Assembly: GCF_900176375.1 (NCBI RefSeq)
Contig: NZ_FWYF01000001.1
Span: forward strand, 1,312,449-1,376,448
Source: Reichenbachiella faecimaris
GTDB lineage: Bacteria > Bacteroidota > Bacteroidia > Cytophagales > Cyclobacteriaceae
Reading direction: 5' to 3'
Length of the DNA: 64,000 nucleotides
A program made the translations under genes and the position numbers. The notes under the pieces were generated by a model, which searched no databases, had not been told where the DNA came from, and saw only the letters and a list, made by a program, of their open reading frames with translations. Position 1 is the first letter of the stretch, and the number at the start of each line of letters is the position of its first letter. Positions 43,116-52,140 of the stretch are shown here, piece after piece.

Positions 43116-43170
43116 CTAGAATCCTTTTTTTAATGTGTGTAATATATTTCAAGTTAATTCAAAACCATCT

Positions 43171-43189
43171 ATGCAGCAAAAATGCCCTA
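43171..43189 (-). promoter_or_regulatory. Possible sigma-54 promoter of the signalling operon
   Basis: On the minus strand GGGCAT, then a GC exactly ten bases after the GG (CTGCA), 58 bases before the receiver ATG. It matches four of six -24 and four of five -12 positions by my count. It would allow autoregulation by the NtrC-type protein. Confidence 0.35.
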
Positions 43190-43205
43190 GCATTCTAATG
43201 ACCAT

Positions 43206-43667
43206 TTAGAGTGAAAAAATGGACAGATAAATCGCTTTGGTTTCTTCCAACTCATTAATAAAATCATAAGTTTCGGACAACTGACTCGTAAATAGCTCTG
43301 TCATAAAATCGTCGTAAATAGCATCTTGAGACAACTCTTTATAAGCGCTCAATAAATTCTTTTCTCTTGCAATGCAGTTGTCAAGAATATCCTTTTCCCA
43401 ACCTTGAAGTAATAGGTGATCCATCTTTATTTCCAATTTTTCCCAATCTGGACGAATCGTATCTGACACTTCGTACATCAGTTCCTCCATTTTCACGTCG
43501 AACTGATTGACTATGCTCATCATGAATTTGACTTTGTTGTCTGCCAAGGTCGCTAGTTGGTCTTTAACTGGTTGATCTGTCACACGAATTGATGTCTTTC
43601 TATACAGAATTTCAGCGAGTTTCAATTCGCTAATCAATTGCTTTATCTTAATATTTAACTTTTTCAT
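43206..43667 (-). CDS. Helical protein, possibly ferritin-like (DUF2383 type)
   Basis: 153 residues without signal peptide or membrane segment. It is predicted to be nearly all helical, with four long amphipathic helices (about 3-25, 30-60, 75-108, 112-150) as in ferritin-like DUF2383 stress proteins, but I cannot see a full metal-binding set. It follows aconitase by 25 bases and is probably cotranscribed. Confidence 0.55.
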   Translation of the reverse strand: MKKLNIKIKQLISELKLAEILYRKTSIRVTDQPVKDQLATLADNKVKFMMSIVNQFDVKMEELMYEVSDTIRPDWEKLEIKMDHLLLQGWEKDILDNCIAREKNLLSAYKELSQDAIYDDFMTELFTSQLSETYDFINELEETKAIYLSIFSL

Positions 43668-43692
43668 TTGTCTTTCAGTTTTGTATTGATTC

Positions 43693-45678
43693 TTATGCTC
43701 CTGCCAGTGCCTTCGTCTTGACGCCTTTAAGCTTGGAGCGATCAGCTCGTTCTTTCAAATCATTGATCATTCCACCAGCTAATAGCACTCGTACTTGTCT
43801 TTCACTTAATCGGGTTTTGACTTGAATCTCCCTGTTGATTGTAATATTTTTAATCAATATTGGCTTATCCGTCTGAATAGCTTCTCTCAGATTCGTACAA
43901 AGAAGTACGTCATTCTCGTCTATATCATGGTAATCAGAAGAATCCTCAAATTCGAATGGTATGATTCCAAAATTGATCAGATTTTGCCATCCAATTCTGG
44001 CGTAACTCTTTGCAATTACTGCTTTCTGTCCAAGATACTTCGGCACCAAAGCAGCGTGCTCACGAGATGAACCCTGAGCATAATTTTCACCAGCGATTAC
44101 AATATGGCCTTCTCTTCTCAATTTGGCTCTTTTGTAAAAATCTTTCGACAAGGCCTGATAAGCGTATTTGCTAATTGCAGGGATGTTACTCCTTAGAGGC
44201 AAGACCTCTGCTCCAGCTTTTAGAATTTCATCTGTGGAAATGTTATCTCCCATTTTCAGTAAAACAGGAAGCTGAAACTCAGGTTCCAAACGTCCGAATT
44301 TCGGAATAGGCTTAATGTTTGGTCCCATTTCAAGATCCATTTTACTATCATTTTTTTTAGGAGGAAAAATGACTGTCAGTCCAGATTTCACCACTTTAGG
44401 CTCTTTGAATTTTGGGCAGTCGAATTTCAATGAACGCGGATCTGTGATTTTTCCCGTGATCGCACTAGCGGCAGCTGTTTCTGGACTACATAGATAGACT
44501 TGATCATCTTTGGTTCCCGACCGTCCTGGAAAATTTCTAGGCATCGTCCTCAAGCTGATCTTGCCACTAGCTGGTGCTTGCCCCATACCAATACATCCCA
44601 TACATCCTGTTTGGTGAAATCTCGCTCCCGACCCCATCAAATCACCCATAGCACCATCAATGGTTAAAGTTTGAATGGTTTGTCTCGAAGACGGGTTAAT
44701 ATCCAAAGAAATATTTGCAGGAACTTGTCTGTCTTTGACGATCTGTGATACCATCCAGAAGTCTCGATAGCCAGGGTTGGCTGATGAACCCACTACCACC
44801 TGTGATATTGCCTTCCCAGCCACTTCACTTACTGGCACTACATTTCCTGGGCTACTCGGACAAGCAATCATAGGCTCTACCTTTGATAAATCAATATGAT
44901 CAGTGAGATCATAAGTGGCGCCTTCGTCTGCTTTTAGTTCGACCCAATCCTTGGCTCTACCCTGTTGGGATAGAAATTCTTTTGTTCTTTCGTCTGATGG
45001 AAATACTGTCGAGGTTGCCCCCATTTCCGTTCCCATATTGGCAATGACGTGACGATCCCATGTACTCAGATTTTTTAATCCCTCACCATAATATTCTATA
45101 ATATAGCCTTTGGCTCCCTTGACGTCGTATCGACTTAGCATCTCTAACACCACATCCTTGGCACTGACCCAATCAGATAATTTCCCAGTCACTTCTACAC
45201 CCAGTACTTTTGGCATTCGTACATAATAAGGTTCTCCGGCCGCTGCCATAGCCACGTCCAAACCTCCAGTTCCAATCGCCAACATCCCCAAGCCTCCACC
45301 TGCGCAAGAGTGACTATCAGAACCTAACAAACTTTTGCCTGGTACGCCAAACTGCTCCATGTGAACCACATGACTGATACCATTGCCTGCACGACTATAA
45401 TAATAACCCATTTTCTGAGCGGCCACCTGCAGAAAAGCATGGTCATCTGCATTTTTGAAATCAGTTTGAAGCAAGTTGTGATCAACATATTGCACTGCTT
45501 TTTCTGCCCTTACTTCAGTCAGGCCCATGGCCTGTAATTCCAGCATCACCAATGTACCGGTCGCATCTTGCTGCAATACATGATCTATATGAAGACCAAT
45601 TTCAGTGCCTGGCGTCATCGCCCCGGTAACCAAATGTGATTTGATCAATTGCTCTGTGATATTCATAGGTTCTTTCAT
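43693..45678 (-). CDS. Aconitate hydratase (short, Aquifex-type lineage)
   Basis: 661 residues, shorter than the roughly 750-890 of mitochondrial-type or AcnA/AcnB enzymes and like the 640-660 residue type. The three iron-sulphur ligands are visible: Cys273 (IACPSSPGN) and Cys359/Cys362 (TGCMGCIG). SDSHSCAGGGLGMLAIGTGG and the swivelling-domain motif NYAQGSSREHAALVP are present. It interconverts citrate and isocitrate. The setting among stress and signalling genes, not with other TCA genes, suggests a special role, for example when iron is short or oxidants are present (inference). Confidence 0.9.
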   Translation of the reverse strand: MKEPMNITEQLIKSHLVTGAMTPGTEIGLHIDHVLQQDATGTLVMLELQAMGLTEVRAEKAVQYVDHNLLQTDFKNADDHAFLQVAAQKMGYYYSRAGNGISHVVHMEQFGVPGKSLLGSDSHSCAGGGLGMLAIGTGGLDVAMAAAGEPYYVRMPKVLGVEVTGKLSDWVSAKDVVLEMLSRYDVKGAKGYIIEYYGEGLKNLSTWDRHVIANMGTEMGATSTVFPSDERTKEFLSQQGRAKDWVELKADEGATYDLTDHIDLSKVEPMIACPSSPGNVVPVSEVAGKAISQVVVGSSANPGYRDFWMVSQIVKDRQVPANISLDINPSSRQTIQTLTIDGAMGDLMGSGARFHQTGCMGCIGMGQAPASGKISLRTMPRNFPGRSGTKDDQVYLCSPETAAASAITGKITDPRSLKFDCPKFKEPKVVKSGLTVIFPPKKNDSKMDLEMGPNIKPIPKFGRLEPEFQLPVLLKMGDNISTDEILKAGAEVLPLRSNIPAISKYAYQALSKDFYKRAKLRREGHIVIAGENYAQGSSREHAALVPKYLGQKAVIAKSYARIGWQNLINFGIIPFEFEDSSDYHDIDENDVLLCTNLREAIQTDKPILIKNITINREIQVKTRLSERQVRVLLAGGMINDLKERADRSKLKGVKTKALAGA

Positions 45679-45714
45679 TACTTCTAATTTTTTATGATAG
45701 AAATGGATAAAGAA

Positions 45715-45740
45715 ATGACCAAGTCAAATGACCTGGTCAT
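45715..45740 (-). terminator. Weak hairpin between the coiled-coil lipoprotein and aconitase genes
   Basis: ATGACCA (45715-45721) and TGGTCAT (45734-45740) pair; only TCTTT follows on the minus strand. Partial termination is possible. Confidence 0.35.
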
Positions 45741-45762
45741 TGTCTACTCTACAAAAAGGGAA

Positions 45763-46203
45763 TTAATTGTTAAATAATTCTTCAGCTTCTAAAGTGAGGC
45801 TATCAATTTTGGCCTGATAAGTAATCAAAACATCTTCAGACTCATCTTTCACTTCTTCCCAATTTTCCACGGAGGTCTCAGACATTTCGGCCAGTTCATC
45901 TGCCATTTTTTGTCTTTGAGCTCCAAGCTTATCCAAAGTCGCAGTAATGTCATCTTTAACATCATCCGAGGCTCCTTCCAGCCTTTCTTCCAAACCAGCA
46001 ATTTTCTTATCTACTGCTTTGATGACCTCATTGTATTCTGTTTTCAACTCTTCTTTAGCTTTAAGAGCTTCTTCCTTTACCTCTTCCATGGTCTCCGCTG
46101 CTTCTGTTTTCTTAGAATTCGTAGAGCAACTGGCTAGGATGATAAGGAAAGCCAATGAGATAAAATGCAGGTTGTTATTTCTATTATTAAAGTTCATATT
46201 CAT
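45763..46203 (-). CDS. Coiled-coil lipoprotein, hypothetical
   Basis: 146 residues. Lipobox IILASC (Cys 26), then an acidic, Lys/Glu/Ala-rich chain predicted to be one long coiled coil (about 35-145), with almost no aromatic residues. It recalls small Lpp-like or apolipoprotein-like envelope stress proteins but no family is certain. It lies between uspA and aconitase in the leftward stress cluster. Confidence 0.7.
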   Translation of the reverse strand: MNMNFNNRNNNLHFISLAFLIILASCSTNSKKTEAAETMEEVKEEALKAKEELKTEYNEVIKAVDKKIAGLEERLEGASDDVKDDITATLDKLGAQRQKMADELAEMSETSVENWEEVKDESEDVLITYQAKIDSLTLEAEELFNN

Positions 46204-46388
46204 GTCGTATTTAGTGCTTGCTATTAATGAGGATTTTCCTCTTTCAAATGATAATTGCTTAATCAGTCGCTAAAACCATTCCTCTATTTTAATCTTGCTT
46301 TGAGGAGCTTAATCACAAAATTTCCATTAGTTGAAGAGTATTAATTTCAACAGTCAGAATGATTGTGGGGATAATTTTCCACACCGGA

Positions 46389-47243
46389 TTAAACCTGTTC
46401 TACCAATACGGGAACATCTGTCTCCTTAATTACTTTTTCGGCCAAACTTCCCTCAAAGAAGGTCCAGAAGTTAGATTTTTGATAAGTCTTCATTAGAATC
46501 AGTCCCGGGTGGATTTGATCTACTATATTCAGTATTCCATTGACTTCAGCTTTGTTGGAAACAATATGAATTCTATAATTTCTTAATCCGATTGATTTGA
46601 CCAAAGCTGTCATTTTTGGAAGAGTATCAGCCTCGTTGAGTAGCTGTGTGGTATCTACATTCACAAAATGTATAGTAGCTCCATGATTTTCCAGTAGTCT
46701 ACACATGTCGTACAATCGGCCTGGTAGTTCAGTACTCAAGTCAGTTGCAATCAGTACATTGTTCAAGTTGATGTCTGCATAATTCGAAATCGCAAGTACA
46801 GGAATACCTGATTTACGAATCATTTTTTCTGTATTGTTACCTGAAAATTTCTCAAGCAGATTGTTATCCCTAGAAGTACCAGAAATAATCAAATCAATCT
46901 CAATATCATCTAGCAAATCATTCATTCCAGAATTGAGCGTATCACTCACAATATAAATTCGTCCTCTGAGCCCTTCACTCAAATACAAATCCATTTCAGT
47001 TTTAATCTTTTTCAGCACATGAGACTTTTCTCTCTCCATCTGTTGCTCTTGCACAGCCGAATTCACTATCATGGAAGCATCTCCAGGATAAACAGGAGTC
47101 ACTACTGGATGATAGGGCAAGAAATGCACAACATGCACCTGACTCTTAAATTTTGTTGCAAACTGATTGGCGGCCTTCAAACCAGCCACTGATTCTTCTG
47201 TAAAATCTATTGGAACTAATAAGTTCTTTATGTTTTTCATCAT
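46389..47243 (-). CDS. Tandem universal stress protein (UspA family)
   Basis: 284 residues, two Usp domains (about 3-150 and 155-284). Marks: LLVPIDFTEESVAGLKAA at the start, LIISGTSRDNNLLEKFSGN and NTEKMIRKSGIPVLAI closing the first domain, VLIATDLST opening the second, and EKVIKETDVPVLV at the end. The nucleotide-binding glycines are only partly kept. It lies at the start of the stress cluster. Confidence 0.9.
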   Translation of the reverse strand: MMKNIKNLLVPIDFTEESVAGLKAANQFATKFKSQVHVVHFLPYHPVVTPVYPGDASMIVNSAVQEQQMEREKSHVLKKIKTEMDLYLSEGLRGRIYIVSDTLNSGMNDLLDDIEIDLIISGTSRDNNLLEKFSGNNTEKMIRKSGIPVLAISNYADINLNNVLIATDLSTELPGRLYDMCRLLENHGATIHFVNVDTTQLLNEADTLPKMTALVKSIGLRNYRIHIVSNKAEVNGILNIVDQIHPGLILMKTYQKSNFWTFFEGSLAEKVIKETDVPVLVEQV

Positions 47244-47497
47244 AGTGTCTTTTTATTTTGGATGATCCCAGTGGTGGGTATCAAATTTTGTATTGAAAAA
47301 ATCAATCCAACTAAAAAACCACTCTGAAGGATATCTTTCGAGGCATTCCATAAAATCAAGTGTTCCATTCACGACTCAATTGAGGAAAATGCTCCACAGC
47401 CAGCCCAGTTCATCGTTTGTCACTAGATAGCCGCTATCCGTCCGTCAGCACTTATTTGGGACTTGGAAAGTCCTTACTTTAGTAGTCAAATTATTCG

Positions 47498-47911
47498 TTG
47501 AAGATGAAAAATATAGTTCGCGCTTTAATTCCATTCGTACTTTTGACTTTATGCACTGGCTTTAGAAGTGATGATAGATTAAAATTTTATTGGGGCGAAA
47601 GAGAGATCGTGTACACATCTGGCGTGAGTCTGACAGAAATCAATCAACCCAACAATGCCAATAAATTGCGATTTGTTATTCGCGAAGATTTGATCCAAGA
47701 GATTGACCCACAAAACACTCAAATAGAAATCGATCTTGTGCGTGGAAGGTCCAGTGTATATAATTATCGATTCAGCAATATACAATCCCATACCACTTTG
47801 AAAATCGAAAAGATATATTCCTCCTTGCGTATGGGAGATACAATTCTAATCCAATTCAAAGGTGTAGAAGGTGTTTTGCCACAAATCATTGGGATCAAAA
47901 TCAAAGATTAA
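47498..47911 (+). CDS. Secreted hypothetical protein
   Basis: 137 residues with a signal peptide (about 1-22) and a single beta-sandwich-like mature part without Cys or known motif. I do not recognise a family. It precedes the twin ABC ATPase by 12 bases. A TACTTTAG stretch about 25 bases upstream may be the -7 box. Confidence 0.65.
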   Translation: MKMKNIVRALIPFVLLTLCTGFRSDDRLKFYWGEREIVYTSGVSLTEINQPNNANKLRFVIREDLIQEIDPQNTQIEIDLVRGRSSVYNYRFSNIQSHTTLKIEKIYSSLRMGDTILIQFKGVEGVLPQIIGIKIKD

Positions 47912-47923
47912 GGAGAATTTTCC

Positions 47924-49213
47924 GTGATCCGTGCATATTTGCGTCAGACAAATGTCTACTTTACTATGCAGCAAATCAATCACCTCTGGAACATAAAACT
48001 TTCGAAAGCGCCTGAACGTCAGCCTTTGATGAATGGGCTGCTTGACAAGAAATACTGTGATGCTTTCAGGTGGCTCGAAGGAATTCATGTTCGCATCATT
48101 TCTCCCAAAACCATTCTTAAATTCATTGATGAGGAACTGATCCATGACAATGAGGCCATCCTTAAGCAAAATGGCCAGACCCTGAACTCCATGTCCTCAG
48201 GAGAGCGAAAACAGGCTTTTCTTAAGTACACGTTGAATCAAAAACCAGAAGCACTCATACTTGATCACCTGCTGGACAATCTAGATACCATGGCAAGGAA
48301 AAGAATTGCTGATTTACTAGAAACGCAATCACATCTCTCTGGCATTATAAATATCTATTCTCGTGATGATGATCGTCTGCCATTTTTGACGGAGGAGTTC
48401 ACTTATGAAAGTCAAGAACTAAAAAAAGAAAGTTTAGTTGAGCCAGTTAAAGTTCAAACCAAAACTGAGATTCAATATCCACTACCCAATCCATTGCATG
48501 AGGTATCGATTTTTGACAATCCACTGGTTTCTTTCAATCAGGTGAGCGTCTCATACCTCGATAAATGCATTCTAAAAAATATCAGCTGGGTCATCAACAA
48601 AGGACAGTTTTGGCACCTCTATGGGCCCAATGGCAGTGGTAAGACTACCCTACTTACCATGATCACTGGCGACAACCCAAAGGCTTATGGCCAAGACATC
48701 AAACTATTTGGCAAGCAAAAAGGAAGTGGTGAAACCATCTGGGGCATCAAACAAAAGGTAGGATACTTTACTACCAATATGACCTTTCAGTTTAAAAGAA
48801 GGCAAACTGTTCGCGATATGATTATTTCTGGATTTTTTGACTCCGTGGGACTCTATCACATACCCTCTGACCAGCAAATCAAACTAGCTCATGAGTGGTT
48901 AGATTTCATTGGTCTTGCACATTTAGCTGACCATCCATTCATCGACCTATCCATGTGCCATCAGCGCATGATCATGATTGCAAGAGCCATGGTAAAGCAT
49001 CCACCCCTGCTCATCTTAGACGAAGCTTCTGTAGATCTGGATGATGAAAGTGCATCACTTATGACTGGCCTAATCAATCGTATTGCTCAGGAAGGGGAAA
49101 CCACAATCATTTATGTATCTCATAGAATGGAGCCAGGATTGAACCCTACTCACAGTTTTGAGTTGGTGGTGGGAGATGGCGGGTCTGAGGGAGTCAGTAG
49201 CAGCCTGCACTAA
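47924..49213 (+). CDS. Twin ABC ATPase with complementary degenerate halves (ModF/PhrA-like)
   Basis: 429 residues, no membrane segments. The second half (about 195-415) has a perfect Walker A (GPNGSGKTT, Lys240) and Walker B (LILDEAS, Asp366-Glu367) but its signature reads LSMCHQ (342-347) instead of LSGGQ. The first half (about 1-165) lacks any Walker A but keeps a good signature (SSGE, 91-94) and a Walker B whose catalytic Glu is His115 (LILDH). One intact composite site could thus form from the Walker A of the second half and the signature of the first. The closest known layout is the ModF/PhrA soluble ATPase group; no permease adjoins. The ATG at 47924 (or an internal Met) is the start; no upstream sequence encodes the missing Walker A in frame that I can see. 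Confidence 0.75.
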   Translation: MIRAYLRQTNVYFTMQQINHLWNIKLSKAPERQPLMNGLLDKKYCDAFRWLEGIHVRIISPKTILKFIDEELIHDNEAILKQNGQTLNSMSSGERKQAFLKYTLNQKPEALILDHLLDNLDTMARKRIADLLETQSHLSGIINIYSRDDDRLPFLTEEFTYESQELKKESLVEPVKVQTKTEIQYPLPNPLHEVSIFDNPLVSFNQVSVSYLDKCILKNISWVINKGQFWHLYGPNGSGKTTLLTMITGDNPKAYGQDIKLFGKQKGSGETIWGIKQKVGYFTTNMTFQFKRRQTVRDMIISGFFDSVGLYHIPSDQQIKLAHEWLDFIGLAHLADHPFIDLSMCHQRMIMIARAMVKHPPLLILDEASVDLDDESASLMTGLINRIAQEGETTIIYVSHRMEPGLNPTHSFELVVGDGGSEGVSSSLH

Positions 49214-49300
49214 CATCGTCATTCTCTGATGCAACAAGAGGGAGCATTCGGGGCATCCGTTTAGAATGAGCTGCAGCAACGACTGAAAAAATTGAGTATG

Positions 49301-49418
49301 ACTCAAAAGTCAAATCATCCGTCATCACGAGTGGAACGAAGTGATCTTATTGTTCGAATACGTATCTATTCATAAGATTGCTTCACGATGTTCGCAATGG
49401 CGAACAACTTTTGAGACA
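49301..49418. repeat. REP-like imperfect inverted repeat, left of the AraC gene
   Basis: Outer arms GACTCAAAAGT and ACTTTTGAGAC (10 of 11), then inner arms CGTCATCACGAG... facing ...CGCAATGGCG with the GATCTT/AAGATT ends. The pattern (CGTCAT, GAACGAAG, AATCTT) is that of small palindromic repeats dispersed in many genomes of this phylum. No gene lies inside. Confidence 0.55.
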
Positions 49419-49459
49419 TACCAATGAGGATTTCTTCGTGGTGACTATCTTTACCCGCG

Positions 49460-50323
49460 ATGAAAGGCATACCCGTTTATAGTATTGAAAAATTTAAAGC
49501 AGGTGGGGAGAAACCCTACCAGGTTGAAGTATTTGATGCCAATCGCCACTTTGAAGTGGAGTATCCACATTGTCACGATTTTTTCGAGGTGTTATTTCTT
49601 ACTCAGGGATCTGGCGTGCATATCATTGACAATAACAGCTATGAGATCAAGCCACCTTGCATTTTCTTTTTGAGCCCGGGGCAAGCACACAAACTAGAAC
49701 TCTCAGAAGACGTGTCTGGCTATATCTTCCTTTTCACAGGCGAATTCTATCTGCTTGATAAAAGCAATCAAAATAAGCTTTTGGAATATCCTTTCTTCTT
49801 TAATGTAAAACAAGACAATCCGCCTCTATTGATTAAAAACAAAACAGAACAGGCGTTTTTAGAGTCCTTATTCAAAAAAGGATGCGAGGAAATGAACAAA
49901 ACCGACCAGGGCAGTTATGAATTATCACATGCGTTATTGGAGTTGATCCTTTGCAGTTGTGAACGACTCTATCCACCTGAGTATTTAGAGGGTGTCAAAC
50001 AAAAGGGACACGTCTTGGTCAAACGCTTTCGTGAACTGATCGAGGAAAAATACCATCAAAATTTAAGTATCAAGGACTACGCAAACCTGCTGAATGTTAG
50101 TGAAAATCATTTGACCCACTTAGTCAAAGAACGCACCTCAAAAACATCAAAAGAGCTCATTCGAGAGAAGCAAATTATAGAAATCAAACGATTGTTGAAG
50201 TATTCGGACTACTCTATCACACAAATAGCGGATCACCTCAATTTCAAGGATCAGTCATATTTCACCAAATTTTTCAAAAAATCTGAAGGTATCACACCAT
50301 TAGACTACAGAGAGAATCGTTGA
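49460..50323 (+). CDS. AraC family transcriptional regulator with cupin sensor
   Basis: 287 residues: a cupin-like N-terminal sensor (about 15-110; HCHDFFEVLFLTQGSGVHII and FFLSPGQAHKLELSE) and an AraC DNA-binding domain (about 185-287; SIKDYANLLNVSENHLTHLVKE and ITQIADHLNFKDQSYFTKFFKK, each under the usual length). It is framed by two inverted repeat elements, so it has no obvious operon partner; targets are unknown. Confidence 0.9.
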   Translation: MKGIPVYSIEKFKAGGEKPYQVEVFDANRHFEVEYPHCHDFFEVLFLTQGSGVHIIDNNSYEIKPPCIFFLSPGQAHKLELSEDVSGYIFLFTGEFYLLDKSNQNKLLEYPFFFNVKQDNPPLLIKNKTEQAFLESLFKKGCEEMNKTDQGSYELSHALLELILCSCERLYPPEYLEGVKQKGHVLVKRFRELIEEKYHQNLSIKDYANLLNVSENHLTHLVKERTSKTSKELIREKQIIEIKRLLKYSDYSITQIADHLNFKDQSYFTKFFKKSEGITPLDYRENR

Positions 50324-50491
50324 AAATTACCTAAACTTTTCATTTTTTCACCACAATAATTGGCGCAAGGCCCGCCATCTTTGTAAAGTGAGAATTGCCT
50401 CTTGATTAAGAGCATCAGAGTTCTCTGCGAGTAACTCTTATGGGATTGAAGCAACACTGATAGGAATATCGAGAATTGACAATCAAAATTC

Positions 50492-50563
50492 TTTGTCATT
50501 TCGAGCCTATGGTGAGAAATCTTATCGAGCTTAATAAGATTTCTCCTCTGTTGAAATGACAAA
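50492..50563. repeat. 72-base inverted repeat element upstream of ilvC
   Basis: Perfect outer arms TTTGTCATTTC/GAAATGACAAA and perfect inner arms GAGAAATCTTAT/ATAAGATTTCTC. The GTCATTTCGA...GAGAAATC pattern is that of dispersed palindromic elements. It ends 33 bases before the ilvC ATG, so it would form a large hairpin in any longer leader. Confidence 0.65.
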
Positions 50564-50595
50564 AGGAAAATAAAGCAATAAAGAATAAAAAAGAT

Positions 50596-52077
50596 ATGGG
50601 AAATTATTTTAACACGTTATCGCTGAGAGAGCAGTTGAATCAACTGGGTGAAGCGGAATTTATGGACGGATCTGAATTTGCAGACGGCGTAGACGCACTC
50701 AAAGGAAAGAAAATCGTGATCGTAGGTGCTGGTGCACAAGGGTTGAACCAGGGATTAAACATGAGGGATTCTGGATTGGACATCTCTTACGCATTGAGAC
50801 AAGTTGCGATCGACGAGAAAAGAGCTTCCTATGTAAACACCACAGAAGCTGGTTTTACAGTAGGTACTTACGACGATCTAATTCCTTCTGCTGATTTGGT
50901 GATCAACTTGACTCCAGACAAACAACATACGGCTGTGGTCAATGCTGTCATGCCTTTGATGAAGAAGGGTGCTACACTATCTTATTCTCACGGATTCAAC
51001 ATCGTGGAAGAAGGCACAATCGTAAGAGAAGATTTAACTGTAATCATGGTAGCTCCTAAGTCTCCAGGTTCTGAAGTAAGACAAGAATATTTGAGAGGAT
51101 TTGGCGTACCTACCCTGGTAGCCGTACATCCAGAAAACGACCCAGAAGGAAAAGGTTGGGCGCAAGCCAAAGCTTATGCTGCTGCTACGGGTGGGCACAG
51201 AGCTGGGTGTTTGAAATCTTCTTTCGTAGCGGAAGTAAAATCTGATTTGATGGGTGAGCAAACCATCCTTTGTGGATTGTTGCAAACTGGATCAATTCTT
51301 TGCTTTGACAAAATGGTGGCTGAAGGCGTTGATGCAGGATGGGCTGCGAAATTCATCCAATACGGATGGGAAGTAATCACTGAATCCTTGAAGCATGGTG
51401 GTGTGTCTGGTATGCTAGACAGACTTTCGAACCCGGCAAAAGTTAAATGCTTCGAGGTTTCAGAAGAATTGAAAGACATTATGAGACCTTTGTTTCAAAA
51501 ACACCAAGACGACATCATGTCTGGAGAATTTTCTTCTACCATGATGAAAGACTGGGCTGAGGATGACAAGAACCTATTGAAGTGGAGAGCAGCTACTGGT
51601 GAGACTGCTTTCGAAAAAACGGCTCCTGCAGATATTGACATCTCCGAGCAAGAGTACTATGACAAAGGCCTGTTGATGGTGGCCATGGTAAGAGCTGGTG
51701 TAGAGTTGGCTTATGAGACTATGACTGAAGCGGGCATCCAAGGTGCATCTGCCTACTACGAGTCTCTTCACGAGACCCCACTAATTGCCAATACTATCGC
51801 GAGAAAAAAATTGTTCGAAATGAACAGAGTAATTTCTGACACGGCTGAGTATGGTTGTTACCTCTTCGATCACGCTTGTAAACCATTATTGGCCGACTTC
51901 ATGAAGTCAGTAGACACCAACATCATTGGCAAAGACTACAATGACGGCATCGACAATGGCGTAGACAATGTGACTTTGATTCAGATCAATGAAGTATTGA
52001 GAAGCCACGACATAGAGTACGTGGGCGGTGAACTCAGAGGCGCTATGACGGCCATGAAGCAGATCGCTTTAGGATAA
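50596..52077 (+). CDS. ilvC: Ketol-acid reductoisomerase, class II (long form)
   Basis: 493 residues, very close to the E. coli enzyme (491) including its start ([12 protein letters not shown]). Rossmann fingerprint [11 protein letters not shown] (about 43-53); Arg68, Arg76 and Ser78 match the NADPH-specific residues of the E. coli protein; the second, duplicated knotted domain is present ([25 protein letters not shown]). It makes dihydroxy-isovalerate and dihydroxy-methylvalerate for valine and isoleucine. No other branched-chain gene is nearby. A very strong terminator follows. Confidence 0.97.
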   Translation: MGNYFNTLSLREQLNQLGEAEFMDGSEFADGVDALKGKKIVIVGAGAQGLNQGLNMRDSGLDISYALRQVAIDEKRASYVNTTEAGFTVGTYDDLIPSADLVINLTPDKQHTAVVNAVMPLMKKGATLSYSHGFNIVEEGTIVREDLTVIMVAPKSPGSEVRQEYLRGFGVPTLVAVHPENDPEGKGWAQAKAYAAATGGHRAGCLKSSFVAEVKSDLMGEQTILCGLLQTGSILCFDKMVAEGVDAGWAAKFIQYGWEVITESLKHGGVSGMLDRLSNPAKVKCFEVSEELKDIMRPLFQKHQDDIMSGEFSSTMMKDWAEDDKNLLKWRAATGETAFEKTAPADIDISEQEYYDKGLLMVAMVRAGVELAYETMTEAGIQGASAYYESLHETPLIANTIARKKLFEMNRVISDTAEYGCYLFDHACKPLLADFMKSVDTNIIGKDYNDGIDNGVDNVTLIQINEVLRSHDIEYVGGELRGAMTAMKQIALG

Positions 52078-52101
52078 GCTTTCGCTAAAACATTAATATT
52101 A

Positions 52102-52135
52102 AACCCGTCAGGTTTTGAAAACCTGACGGGTTTTT
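52102..52135 (+). terminator. Strong intrinsic terminator of ilvC
   Basis: AACCCGTCAGGTTTT and AAAACCTGACGGGTT pair perfectly (15 bp, tip bases forming the loop) and TTT follows on the plus strand. The gene from the right ends at 52141, so it may serve both strands. Confidence 0.8.
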
Positions 52136-52140
52136 CGTTT

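Noticed and set aside
46359-46383. GTGG/CCAC hairpin after uspA as a terminator
   Set aside because: The stem is only four pairs and no T-run follows on the minus strand.
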